Origin: Guadua angustifolia
Lineage: Eukaryota; Streptophyta; Magnoliopsida; Poales; Poaceae
Direction of reading: 5' to 3'
DNA length: 64,000 nt
NCBI GenBank assembly: GCA_036346375.1
Contig: CM070510.1
Coordinates: 63,894,376-63,958,375, forward strand
This document shows positions 45,903 through 57,070 of the stretch, in pieces. A program made the position numbers and the translations under genes. The stretch's first letter is position 1, and every line of letters starts with the position of its first letter. The notes beneath the pieces were generated by a model, which had not been told where the DNA came from, did not search any database, and saw only the letters and a program-made list of their open reading frames with translations.

Positions 45903-46015
45903 ATCCTACTTTAGGAACTGAGTCTAGCTCAGTTGGTACTTGATAGGAGGTGTGAGTCTGTATCCTCCAGGTCAAGTCATTTTTGACTCGAATTTTGGTG
46001 CCTATTCTTCTTCCT
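45903..46015 (+). mobile_element. Possible tRNA-derived SINE fragment
   Basis: TAGCTCAGTTGG at 45925-45936 matches a Pol III A box, and aggtcaagtca (45969-45979) is a weak B box at about the right spacing; a tRNA-like fold is not complete. It ends near a T-rich tail. It is not a tRNA gene, since stem pairing is lost. A related-family search is needed to prove SINE origin. Confidence 0.4.
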
Positions 46016-46079
46016 AATATACTTTTCTTTTATTTTTTTAAAGCATATAGGATCCTACTTTATTATCCAAAATGCAACT

Positions 46080-46235
46080 TTGAACATCTTTTATTATAAT
46101 ATATTAATTAAATGTAATAACATTATAATTTTATAAAAAGTACTTTGAGACAAATCTACATGCATCATTTCATATATCCAATCTAAATACTCATAAAGAT
46201 ATTAATAGCTATAGTTTAGACTGTTTCGTTGCATG
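46080..46235. mobile_element. Left part of a MITE split by the 10.8 kb CACTA element
   Basis: The sequence up to 46235 continues logically at 57081-57129, ending catttgtgactggaggagagta. Its pattern (atatccaat...ttagactg...tttgtgac) matches the MITE arm at 33.59-33.85 kb. The CACTA element entered at the ATG, which is now duplicated. Confidence 0.5.
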
Positions 46236-46359
46236 CACTACTACACGAATATACATTATAATCGGTTCTTTTTTGTCATCACAGCCGGTTCGACATAAAG
46301 TCATTAGACAGAGATGAGGCGGCACTATCACAGTCGATTCTTGCCCAATTGTGTTGAGG

Positions 46360-46800
46360 CATCATCTCTATCGGTTTTTTAAAAGAAGCGATAGAAAGGA
46401 ACACTCGTCTCTATCAGTTCTCAGAACGAAGCGATAGAGATAAGTGTCATCTCTATCGGTTCTTTGTAAATAGCAATAGAGATAATCAGTCATCTCTATC
46501 GGTTCCTACAAAGAAGCGATAAAGATGAAGTGCACATCTTTATCGGTTTTTTCTAAGAACTGATAGAGATGAGTGGTTCATCTCTATCGCTTCTTCCAAA
46601 GAACCGATAGAGATGATGGGGTCATCTCTATCACTTCTTACAAAGAACCGGTAGAGATGTGCATTTGATCTTTCTCACTTTTTTGTAGGAACTGACAGAG
46701 ATGTTGTGGTCATCTCTATCACTTCTTACAAAGAACCGATAAAGATGTGGTGTCATCTCTATCACTCCTTACAAAGAACCAATAGAGATAAGGGGTGTAC
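46360..46800. repeat. CACTA left subterminal repeat array
   Basis: About twenty alternating direct and inverted copies of catctctatcggttctt / aagaaccgatagagatg occur here. CACTA transposases of the TnpA type bind such subterminal motifs, so these are the likely protein-binding sites of the element. Confidence 0.8.
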
Positions 46801-47992
46801 TGTTTTCCAATTCACCCTCCAATAAGCACATATTTCGCATAGTATGCATGCACATATTACATTCACATAGCATAAATCATTGTGCACATTACGCACATAT
46901 CATATTCATAGAATGCAAACACTTTATTACAACACATATCACATTCGTTCAAAAAATAGAACTGAAACATGTTTAACAGTCAATACACATACAATCACAT
47001 TGACATATGTAATATTATTCACATATGGACTAGTAGGAGCTTTCAAGATCTCTAAATGTATCGTCCTTCGACATAATTTCCATCCAGTACCACTAGCATA
47101 AGTGGTCTCGTAACTTGTTGAGTGCAGAGCTATTTAAGCTCTCCTGGGGGATATTAATATGTTGCAAAATAGAAACAAGTGCTCTAATTTAGGTTTTAAA
47201 ATTTTGATGTGAAAGACTAATTGTATTATTATATATGTACATATACTTTAGGGAAAAGGTCTGAGTCACCAACCACAATCAACATATGCTGCATGACGTA
47301 CAAACCGTAGTGGTCGTCGCTGCCCTGTTGATGACACTGTGAACAAAGAAAAAGAAATTAAGAGATGAAGAATGGACGTCAGAAAATATTAATCTTATAT
47401 ATGATAGGCTGAAAGTGCATCTAGGTCCTATAAGGATTTTGGTGAATAATGACAATAGGATTAAGGGACTAATGAGATTTGTAAGCTTTGTGAACAGAAT
47501 ATTGTCTCCGATAATAAGTCGAAGAGCAAAAGAGCACCCTCAAAACAAAGAAGAAAAAGACTGTTTTTGGACTTGATATCATGCGTCTATTTTGTCTTTC
47601 TATTGAGTCTAAGGACAGCCATACTATAAAGAGGGATTTGACGAGAAATAGCTATGGTATGATTCTATGTACTCACTGATGGATCTTAGTCGGCAAAAGT
47701 GTCAAAATTTCAAGTCTTAGAAGCATTTTACCTAATTATGTTCAGAGTATCCAAGGTTCAACTCGGAATGTCCGAGCAGACCCCCTTTGTCTAAACCAGA
47801 AAATTTCCTCCTCGAGCTAAGTCCTATTCGGACTATCCGAAGTTTCATTCGGAGTATCCAAATGCTTCGGACTATCCGAGCTGGGTCTCTCTGTCAGCTG
47901 AACTTGACCTATTCGAAGTGTCCGAACATAAGTTCAGATTATCCGAACTTACTCAGACCTGAGCTAAAATGGCTTATTTTGGGAGACATATA

Positions 47993-49431
47993 TGTAGGAT
48001 CGGATGGCGTCAATCAGAGGGGGGGTGAATGATTGCGCGGAAGCTAAAATCTTATTTTTAGACTTTTTGAAACACCTCAATTCAAACTCAAATTGCTTGA
48101 AGACCGGTTCACGAAGTTGGGAGACCAGTTTAGAAGTCTGGGCGACCAGTAGAGCACTTGGGCGACCAGTTTGAGCACTTGGGCGACCAGTTTGAGCACC
48201 TGGGCGAGTAGTAGGACACTTGGGCGAGCAGTTTGGGCACTGGCAAGCGGGTAGGGCAGGGCACCTGAGCTGGCGAGCAGTAGGACACCTGGGCGAGCAG
48301 GTTGGGCACTTGGGCGAGCAGTTTGGCACTTGGGCGAGCAGGTTGGGCGACCACGCGCACAGTCTGGGCGAGCAGACCGATATATGTCCACTAAAATAAA
48401 AATTCCTAAAGATCCAGCCGTTGGATTGATGTAAAATTTTAACTGTAGATACTAGACTTAATTCCGCAGCTAACACAAAAAGAATCAGATCGATCGGATC
48501 TACGGATCTAAAGTTATGACCTTCGCAAGATGACTAAATTCGAGCGACCATGCGAGCAGTCGGGCGAGCAGTACATCAATCTGGGCGACCATAAATTACC
48601 AAAGATCTAACTGTTGGATTGATGTGAAAGTTTAACTGTAGAAACTAGATTCAATTACGAATCAAACCCAATAAGAATCAATCCGATCGGATCTGCGGAT
48701 CAAAAGATATTACCTTCGCAACATGATACTTTTACAAAGAACCGAACTCCGTGATGAACTTCGTGACTGCTGCTGCGATGAACAAAACTTCAAGCGATTG
48801 ATCAACTATGTCGAACAAAAGCAAATCACAACCGCAAGAAGAAGCTCTCTGGAAGATTGATTTTTATTTCATTGTCTAAAGTACTCCAACACAAGAGTAC
48901 AAACCCTCAAACCTGAACCCTCGAAAATAAACAGGGGACACCTCCCCTTATTTATACAGAGCAATCCAAACGAGATAGAATACAACTCCACTCCCAACAT
49001 GGAAAGAGTCTGTATACATCTCAACTTGGCCCAACGTGGCCAAAAACAACTCTTGCACGTATGTACAACTCACCTGCTGTAATTACGTGACTAACCAGCC
49101 TCCATGTGCATGTTCTCTAACTCGAACGTCCCGCATGACATCCTTGACCACCAAGACCTCGATTCCTCCCTGAACCTAGTCCCGAATCAGTTCCTCCATG
49201 AACCTAGTTCCGGTCCCGTCATCGACCACGTTCGCCCTCGAGCAACACCTGCACATGAATAAACACTGAAACCGTGCACGAGCACAAGTCCACGACTTGA
49301 CTCAAAGTCAATCCATGCAACCACTCACACGAGTGCATTGCATCAAGCAGAATCCATCATGCTATCACCAGCATAATAATTATCTCAACATGGCACATGC
49401 ACAAGCACCACACATGCTATAATCAAAGTCA
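47993..49431. mobile_element. LTR nested within the solo LTR (boundaries tentative)
   Basis: TGTAGGATCGGATGGCG... gagggggggtgaatg is a typical start of a grass copia LTR and interrupts the surrounding LTR. The end is placed at aatcaaagtca before CTATA, giving a 4/5 match to the left flank ATATA, but an end up to about 49476 is possible. A TATA-like ttatttatac occurs at about 48950. No second LTR or coding region accompanies it. Confidence 0.5.
48118..48385. repeat. Tandem array of ~21-26 bp units (gggcgaccagtttgagcact)
   Basis: Around eleven degenerate units with a ttgggcga(c/g)cag core lie in the nested LTR, alternating 'accag' and 'agcag' types. Frames on the minus strand appear as repeated R-P/S-A-Q peptides only because of the tandem repeat. 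Confidence 0.8.
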
Positions 49432-51475
49432 CTATACAATGCCAATTTCACCATTCAACCAATTTTTCATCACATGCTAGGAGTTGCCGGTGAGCTCCCA
49501 AGCTTTGTGTGGTGAGCCTCCAGAAGTTTGTGAAGGTTGAATCTACCTCCGGAAGGAAAGGATTCAAGAAAGTGAAATCGGTGAGTGTTTTGTGCAACAC
49601 CTTGAGGATTAGGGTTGAAAGAGACCCCGGCTTAGTGCCGCCTCAACGGAGATGTAGGATCCCCTCAAGGATCTGAACTTCAGATAAAATCTTTGAGTCT
49701 CTGTCTTCGATTCTTGGATTTCATCTTCACCCTTGTTGTGGTTGATTCAAATCTTAGTGATTCAAGTGGTGATTTGCTTTGTGTGAAGGATATTGTTGGT
49801 TATTCATTTCCTGTAGGTATTCTAGGCTAACTAACTCTATTTGATGCAGGTGATATCCTCTAACTAGCTTAGATTTACTTTTTGCATATTTTGCTCTAAA
49901 ACACTCGGACTATCCGAATAAAACATCAGACTATCCGAACTACTTGGATAGTCCGACATCTGACTCAGACAGTCCAAATATACTGTTTCCGCTGTGGTGT
50001 AGTTTAAATTTTATAATGCCTATTCACCCCCCCTCTAGGTGACATCCCGATCCCTTCATAGGCACTTGTACCTTGAAGCGCACATACTCTAGCTTCTAAC
50101 CCTTTTTATCATTGTGTTTCCCTCCTTCAGCGGCGTAGTTTGAGAAATCCCTATATACATTGGAGAGATGCCGTTGAGTAAAAAAAATAATGTAATTAAA
50201 TATAGAAAGTGTTAGGTAAGAATAGTAAACTTACTGCTCCAAAGGAGGCTTGATCGCGTAGGCAATCGGTCTCTTTTCGATCGAGTTAAAAGTGTAGACT
50301 ATGTTGTCACTCGGAACGAGCACGAGTAGAACCCAATAGTTGCTTATTAAATGGTGTGCAACGAAGGAAATAAGTTCACATACGGTTTAAGTGCGTACAA
50401 GTAATTAAAGGGTAAAGTAGTACTTACTCCTCATGGTACGGGAGTAGAACGAAGTCCTTCTTCGACTCAGCTCTCAATACTCCTTTCATGTAGCCGGCAA
50501 CCCATTCTGGTTGAATCCTAGCCATGGTCGCGGACACAAGCTCAGGGTCGACGAACCCAACTAGTTGTCGATTCGTCATAACTCACTGCCTCATTGCCCT
50601 GCAACTCATGTTGAATATTAAAAAAACATAATGCGAAATCCTATGGAAGTCATGAGCTCATGCTATATGGTGAGATACTCACAGTGTCCAGGATTGTACA
50701 GTAGAAATGTCGATGACTATCAGTTGGTACAGACAGAACAGATCCTCAAAACTGACTGAGAATGACCCATCCTCCTCGCGGTGGAAATGTCCCTTTGTGT
50801 ATTTAACATTGAAGTCAACACCCCGCTCGCTCTCTTTCACTTTGTCAATGTACCATCCATGAAGCTATCGAGTCCACTTGCCTAGAAGATTCAATTTGCT
50901 GGCAGGAAGAAGGGGCTTTCCATGTACGTAAGCCTTAAAATCATAAGGCCTTTTTGTAGCCTATGCCAACTTTCCTTTCTGGACAGAAGGAGTCTTTGAG
51001 ACTGGGGCAGTGGGCTTTTCATGTACCTCAGGGGGCACTGTGGCCACTGTGAGCTTTGCCTTTTTAGCAGAAAGAGTCTTGAGGCCTCCAGTAGTTCTGC
51101 GGTTGTTGTGCTAGGCTTTTTACGCGCCAGATTTGTACTCTGTGCAGGACTCGTCATGGTCATGGGAACAGGTGTAGGTACGGTAGGAACCTACGAAGCA
51201 CACGCATATGTAGCTTGTTGTCGTACTGTTGGAATGGTACAGAAGACGTGGGGGATTTTTACCTCGACTAGTATGACGCTTGTTATGGGCCACTTGATGA
51301 ACGATATCTGCGCTTGCCCGAGAGTGATGATGTCTTCATTGGGGGGATTGGAGCACATGTGATAAGAAAGCTTTGTGGGCGTAGTCCACCTAGACCCTCA
51401 TGTCGCCCTTCCCCAAAGGCTAACCATGCACCGTGTCAGTCTCCTTGTGAAAGACCATGTGGAGGTCTATCCTTG

Positions 51476-53133
51476 TGTGTGATGAGTAATTGACAAGAGT
51501 TGAGCTTGGTTTGATTTGAAATTGAGTTTGATTTGAATTGGATTTCGATTTGAAGCAATTTGAGTGTTGGTTGCTTTTCTTAGGGCTACCCGCTTGGGGC
51601 GGTAGCATCGGACCGTTGAGTGTAATTAAGATTGATTAATGATTTTGGGATAATCATTGAAAATATCTTTGTGGGCATTGCTATGTGAAAGGTTTTTCCT
51701 TGTCTTTGATGGTTGCAGGGCGACGGTGTTAGGTCATGGTGAGGCGGAGGATGACCGGGACTAGGCGAGGAGCGTCGGAGGTCCAGACGGTCGGGAGATC
51801 ACCGGAAGATGATCGGAGACGGAGTCTGGGCAAGCCAAGAAGACAAGGAAAGGAGATTATGCTAGCAAGATGCCGCGTGGATCAATGAGGGCCGTCAGAT
51901 TGTGGTCTAGTTGATAGGTTAGCGGGTCTAGGTAGTATGCTTTGAAAACCGTGCAAGAAAACCCGGTATGTGTGTGGGTTTTGGGTTAGCCCTTACATGG
52001 CTGTGTGAGTGGGTCAATCCTAGCCCTTAGATGAGTGTCCTAGGGTTGAGGGACTCATCCAAGGGTGGTAGGTGGCCCAAGAGTAGTATAAATAGGGGTG
52101 GAGGGGTGGCCTCCTCCCCTTGAAGGTTTGAGTTGCTCCTTTGAGCTTTGCCCACATGAAGTGAGGCTTTGTAAACCTTCCCACCAGAAATACAAAGAAA
52201 TTTCTTTACATTATTGTGAATTTAAATTCGCATTTACATTATGTCTTTACTTTACATAATTTAAATTCAGCATTTACGTTCGCATTTACTTTCCGCAATC
52301 TACATTCATGCAATTTGGATTTGCCTCCCCTCCTTCTAAATGCTGGTCTTGGATGTTGTGAGTGTGTTCATATGATTTTACATCTCTTTTGCACTCTTTG
52401 ATTAAGTTGAGATCATCTTTTCTTTCAAGTTCCAGTTCTGTCCAGAACTTATTCTTCGTGCAGCAATTAGTATTTGATTTTTAGAAAAATCTAGAAAAAT
52501 CCTTTTTGTGTGATTCTTACTGGAGATTGTGCGAGACTCCCATATCCATCTGTAGAAAAATTTTGGAGTTCACTTGTTGCACCGTTTTGGCGCCATGAGG
52601 TGAAAACCGAGCCCCAAATTTTCTGCTCGAAGTTCCTGACTGTCTATGTTCATAGATTTATGATGATTTTTATACATGGCTTTTTGATCTAAAATTTTGT
52701 AGAGAGCTTCAAGACTCATCTTATCATAGGAAGAAAATTTCTCATAATTTTGTGAGCAGCAGAAACCCACCAACCTCCTGTTCAAATTAAAGACAACTTC
52801 TGGAAATATCTGCTTTTGCTTTTCTAAAAGAGACTTTTGTGTCTTGACTTGATCTCTTTTAGAAAAGAAGTATTTGAATTGATTCCTCTTTATTTGGACA
52901 CTTGACAACCAGGATTGTGATTGAAAAATCCCTCACATATTTTATGGATCTCATCTATGTAAGCTAGGGATACACATAGTTGTCTAGTCGTTCCGGTTTT
53001 TGCGGGTTTTGCAAATTTGAGGAGCACCGGTTTTTCTTTGCGCGATCTTGTCAAGATTTTGGTTGAAGTATTTTTGGTGGGAAATTTATTTGCGACCATT
53101 CACCCCCCCTCTGTTCGCCATCTCGATCCTTCA
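51476..53133 (+). mobile_element. Solo LTR (1.66 kb) inserted in the CACTA second ORF
   Basis: It starts TGTGTGATGAGTAATTG and ends ctctgttcgccatctcgatccttca. The 5-bp duplication CCTTG is exact (51471-51475, 53134-53138). TATAAATAGG at about 52088 is a good promoter TATA, followed by a leader and AT-rich R region, so the LTR is in + orientation. No internal region remains. The split falls within the PCK|DRPPHGL motif of the CACTA ORF. Confidence 0.85.
52087..52096 (+). promoter_or_regulatory. LTR TATA box
   Basis: tataaatagg lies about 610 bp into the LTR and precedes a GC-rich then AT-rich leader, the usual U3-R arrangement. Confidence 0.55.
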
Positions 53134-53459
53134 CCTTGCATGGAAATGCAACCCCGCGTGCAGTCACAACAAGAAATCCGTCCTCTGTCAAGGTGAGCTG
53201 GCACTTGGTAGATGCCTGCAAGAAGTGCGCAACTTGAGAGAAAACATTGTGGGAGTTACTCTTGCAACTTTTAAGTCTGGCAAAATTAATTATTAACTTT
53301 AACAAGGGACTGGAGTTATCATTTTTGGAACCGCAACCGCTGAGTCGGAGCATAGGTTGCTCTACGATAGGCGGGGGTATCTGACTCTGACTCTGGGAGA
53401 TCATCACCATCATCTTAGCCCTTAGCCGCTCCTCACGTGCCATCATCTCCTCCCTCACC

Positions 53460-55566
53460 TCCTTCGCTTCATGCACAACCAAGGAGGGAGATTGTAGGTA
53501 CACAACAGAATTGGCTAGGTGCTGTGATTAGGGGTGGGCATTCGGTTTTTTCGGTTCGGTTTTTTCGGTTTTTAAAAAATTCGGTTTTCCAAATGCATAA
53601 ACCGAACCAAAACCGAATTACCGAAAAAACCGAACCGAATAAACCGAATTAATTCGGTTCGGTTTTTTCGGTAATTCGATTAACCGAAATAACATGCAAC
53701 AGGCAACATTCAACATTCTCATTTCTCAATACTGATTACTGATCATTCAGCAAATAACCAAACATTGAAACAACAGGCAGCGTGACCGTGACTAATGAGT
53801 AATGACAAGCAACTAAAATTCACACATCAATACTCAATTTAACATCACACATCAATACTTGAACTACTCAAAACAACACTCCAGAACCAGCAGGCAGCAA
53901 AGTAGCAAGCAGGCTCTAGCAAAGTAGCAAAGTACCCAAAACAACACGCCAGAACCAGCAGGCAGCAAAGTATGTAGAATACTTGAAGAAGGCATAAAGC
54001 ATCAAGCAGGCTCTAGCAAAGTAGCAAGCACAGCACTGAACTACTCAAAACAACACTCCAGAATCAGCGTCCAAAGAAATGGTCACCAGATGAAAACAAC
54101 ACTCCAAAGACCAACAGAACACTCCAAAGACCAGCAGCCAAATGGTCCAGACTCAGTGTGGGAGCCTGGCGCCAGAGGGCGGAGGGCCCGCCACGGGAGG
54201 ACGGACGGGCCGGAGGTGCCACCTAGGGCGATTGGGCGAGCCGGCGAGGACGGGAGGCGCTTGGGGAAGACCGGATCTGCCGTGTGCCGTCGTCCGTCTG
54301 CGCGACTGCGCCTGGCCGCCTAGGGATTTTGGAGAACTAGGGTTAGGGTTGGGGACAAGGGGGTTGGGTTGGGCGGCTGTGCGCTTGTGCTCTTGGAATG
54401 GAATGGGGGACAGGGGCCAGGGGGGTTGGGACTTGGGCGGGCCGGTTGGCGAGTCACGGATGGGCGTACTGGCTGGCGACTGGCGAGTCACGGGTGACCA
54501 GCTGAGAAATCGGTTTTTCGGTAAAACGGGTTTTTCGGTTTTTGCAATATGAAAACCGAACCGTAAACCGAAAATCGAATAGCACAAAAATAAAAACCGA
54601 ACCGAAAACCGAAAAAACCAAAAATTTCGGTTAATTCGGTTCGGTTCGGTTTTTCTGTTTCGGTTTAAAAGTGCCCACCCCTAGCTGTGACGACTGCTAA
54701 TGCTAGTAAATGGATTCATTCCATCGGTACTCAACCGAAATCTTATGTTCCTCATTTTGGCACCGAACTCATTATATTTCCGATCGATATTTCTCCATTG
54801 AGCTGAATCATCACGGTGTCTTAGCTTGTTATCTTCCTTTTGAGACTCATAATGCCAACCCAAATCTTATGATAGGCATGTACCACAATACCTTAGCCGG
54901 TGCACCTTTATTGATCTCTTCACCGTCGTTGCCTCAGCTCTTATGTTTTTTGTTGTTACACTTCTCTTTTTGTTTGTACCGAGACACACTGCAAACTGGA
55001 CAAATGTGCAGCTCCTGATAGGCGTTACGATACAAGATGCAATAATTTCGACATGTATGTATCATTTCTATTTCTATTCCCATGGGATATAGTAGCTTCT
55101 TCGCTTCATAAATGTTTGTTGGCAACTCATTTCCCTCCGAAAGTTGATCCAATAGAAGGACTAGAAGTGCATTGAAACTTGTATCTATCCAACGGTGTTT
55201 TGTCTTCAGTTCGAACAATGCAAGGACTGAACCCAACTTGGTGTATTCCGTTTTGCAACCCGTGAACAGCGGTTTGGCATCTTCTATCAAGTTTTTGAAC
55301 TTTTTGATTTCTCTTTCTATGTAATTTCTCTACATATCTCGTAACATTTGCTCCAAATTGTTCTCCTCAAACATATCATACTGCAACTCGTCATCGGGTT
55401 CCATCGTGTCTTCGTTGCATGTCTCCCCGTGATGGATCCAACACATGTAATGCGTCACGAAGCCACGTTGAATCAGGTGATCCTCAATTTGAGCTAAGTT
55501 ATTAAATCTTTTCAGATTAGTGTAATCAATGCAAGAATAATATATGAAGTTTACACCCCTCTTCAC
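53460..55566 (-). pseudogene. CACTA TNP2-type transposase pseudogene (copy 2), internally deleted
   Basis: From 55566 downward: an N-terminal MCWIHHGE motif with the acidic DELQYDMFEENNLEQML segment; then 55290-54934 with LVLLLDQLSEGNELPTNIYE AKKLLYPMGIEIEMIH and the CILYRNAYQELHICPVC motif; then 54863-54681 with SAQWRNIDRKYNEFGAKMRN and STDGMNPF. After the hAT insertion only YNLPPWLCMKR remains, and at about 53460 the frame runs into the second ORF. Most of TNP2 (the DDE-bearing part, DUF4218 and DUF4216) is deleted. This copy keeps N-terminal sequence missing from copy 1, and copy 1 keeps the C-terminal part missing here. Confidence 0.8.
53529..54683. mobile_element. hAT element (TAGGGGTGGGCA ends) inside the CACTA TNP2 remnant
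   Basis: The left end TAGGGGTGGGCATTCGG and right end TGCCCACCCCTA are inverse. The 8-bp duplication is GCTGTGAT (53521-53528) and GCTGTGAC (54684-54691), 7 of 8. Both subterminal regions consist of CGGTTTTTTCGG-type repeats. The middle (54100-54480) is GC-rich with a frame of no known family. The flanking TNP2 sequence rejoins cleanly when it is removed, as comparison with 44.4-44.5 kb shows. Confidence 0.9.
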
Positions 55567-55569
55567 TAT

Positions 55570-56740
55570 ATCCTCTTCTGCAATTTTTTGAACTACTTAA
55601 CACCCCTATGAAATTCAACATTTACATAGCTTTTCTGATACATCTATTCCTCACGATCCATTTGCAATTAGACTTCTCATAATAAATTAAAGAAAAAACT
55701 GGAGCGCCAGTTAGCTAGCTATTTCAAATATTGAGACATCATTTCAATTAATATTACTTTTGAAAAATAGTAAACATGTTCTAAGATATATAAATGTACT
55801 CCCGATCGATACCTAGCTTTTTCCTTGGTTTAGAGCTTACAATTCTGTAGATAGAAGGCATATATTCTTAACATCAACAATGATATCGAATAACCTAATT
55901 ATATAGCGCAGTAGCTTATAAATCTTTTGACTTCAACGAAACAAAACAAGGGTATCAACGATGACTCATAATCTCTAAATAGGTTAGGTCCTAATCCCAT
56001 TTGAGGACATGCGGTTTGGGTAAGTTCTTAAACTGTTGTACAACCCCAGAGAAAATTTGGCAGCATCTCTTCACTGTTCTCCAGATACACATCTTAACAA
56101 TAGGTCAAGAGGGGTGTGTATCTGGAGAACACTAGGGAGACGCTACTGAAATCTACTCTAGAGTTGTACAACATGGCTCAGGAACTTACCCGATCCACAT
56201 ATTTTTGAACTATCAAAAAACGTAGACAATTCGAGACTGCTCTCTTATAAATATGCCATTTCATTCGGTATATTTATAAATAAGCACCCTCGAATGGGAG
56301 ACGTAGGTACCCTAAACTCTAACATTTATCACATGACAACAACAATAATTCCATATTAACATGAGAGCACTACAATAATTAAATAGATGTGTGCTTCTCA
56401 AATAAAGAGTGTGAAATCTGATAGTATATACACAATTTCAGTGCAACTTAAACTTTATTCACGACATATTGAAATTACCTAGTGTAAAATTGAAAGGGTT
56501 TGAAGGATTACTCACATTTTGGAAAAAATTGCAAATGAGGGAAAAAAGAGAGGAATCTTCTCAAGCTAGGGCTTCAAATTTACCTTCTTGACACCTACCC
56601 TTGAGGATTTCAAAATTTCTCATTCAAGTATTGCTTCCAACAACAGAATATAAGTTGTTTTTTCAGATGGTGGCGGAGAACTCTCCTGTGGAACAACAAC
56701 AGAGAAGAGTTCAGCTCGAGTGATATATATAACCTAGCGA
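55570..56740. other. CACTA 5' interior, no coding sequence recognised
   Basis: AT-rich sequence upstream of the TNP2 start within the element. A small foldback (cagatacacatcttaac... tctggagaac) lies at about 56075-56130. Nothing else is supported. Confidence 0.35.
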
Positions 56741-56744
56741 GACA

Positions 56745-57070
56745 CATTACAATTGGTTCTGAATTAAAAAGCGATAGTGATATGCCTACGTGCTCATCAC
56801 CATCGCTTCCTTCGTGAGAAGCGATAGTGATATGCGATTATATTACTATCGCTTCTCTCATAAGAACCAATAGTGATGACCGTGCACATTACTATCGCTT
56901 CCCGCATAAGAACCGATTGTGATGTGTTTAGTGCTATATCACAATCACTTCTAACCTCAGAACCGATAATGATTATTATTAACACCCCCTCCTAAGTTAT
57001 CTATCGCAATCGTTTTTTCCTTAAAAACTTAAAGAACCGACACAAATGAAGCGATGGTGATGTATCATTC
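56745..57070. repeat. CACTA right subterminal repeat array
   Basis: Motifs of the form gaagcgatagtgatat and actatcgcttctc recur about ten times in both orientations. They differ from the left array by GATAGTGA in place of GATAGAGA. Confidence 0.75.

Larger units (their letters stand above)
47410..50058 (+). mobile_element. Solo LTR (copia-type), containing another LTR
   Basis: It starts TGAAAGTGCATCTAGGTCC and ends ccctctaggtgacatcccgatcccttca in the form usual for grass Ty1/copia LTRs of the SIRE/Maximus type. The 5-bp duplication TAGGC is exact (47405-47409, 50059-50063). No internal retroelement genes are left. It lies in the second ORF of the CACTA. Many cggactatccga-type motifs occur at 47740-47960 and 49905-49985. 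Confidence 0.85.
47262..53503 (-). pseudogene. CACTA second ORF (En/Spm plant-transposase family plus degenerate Ulp1-like domain), interrupted
   Basis: On the minus strand it starts near 53503 with a coiled region (EEMMAREERLRAKMM) and GFLVVTARGVAFPCK. The LTR 51476-53133 interrupts it just after PCK; on the far side it continues DRPPHGLSQGD, then LGQAQISFIKWP (about 51300), a basic/Ser-Thr linker, and GVDFNVKYTKGHFHREEDGS with FEDLF (about 50830-50700). Next are two exons, 50579-50428 (MTNRQLVGFVDPELVSATMA to LLPYHEE, donor GTAAGT) and about 50372-50228 (ISNYWVLLVLVPSDNIVYTF). After the second LTR, QQGSDDHYGLYVMQHM (about 47340-47270) matches the last Ulp1 motif. The expected His, Asp and Cys of a C48 protease appear as Tyr, Asn and Tyr/His, so it is presumably inactive. 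Frameshifts and stops are present. Confidence 0.7.

Noticed and set aside
45917..45990. A tRNA gene
   Set aside because: An A-box-like motif is present, but the acceptor and anticodon stems do not pair and the B box is poor. Listed as a possible SINE.
48118..48385. CRISPR-like repeat array
   Set aside because: Units are adjacent and degenerate without unique spacers, in a plant LTR.
51021..51362. 113-codon plus-strand frame at 51 kb
   Set aside because: The minus strand carries the CACTA second ORF motif LGQAQISFIKWP there; the plus frame is its shadow.
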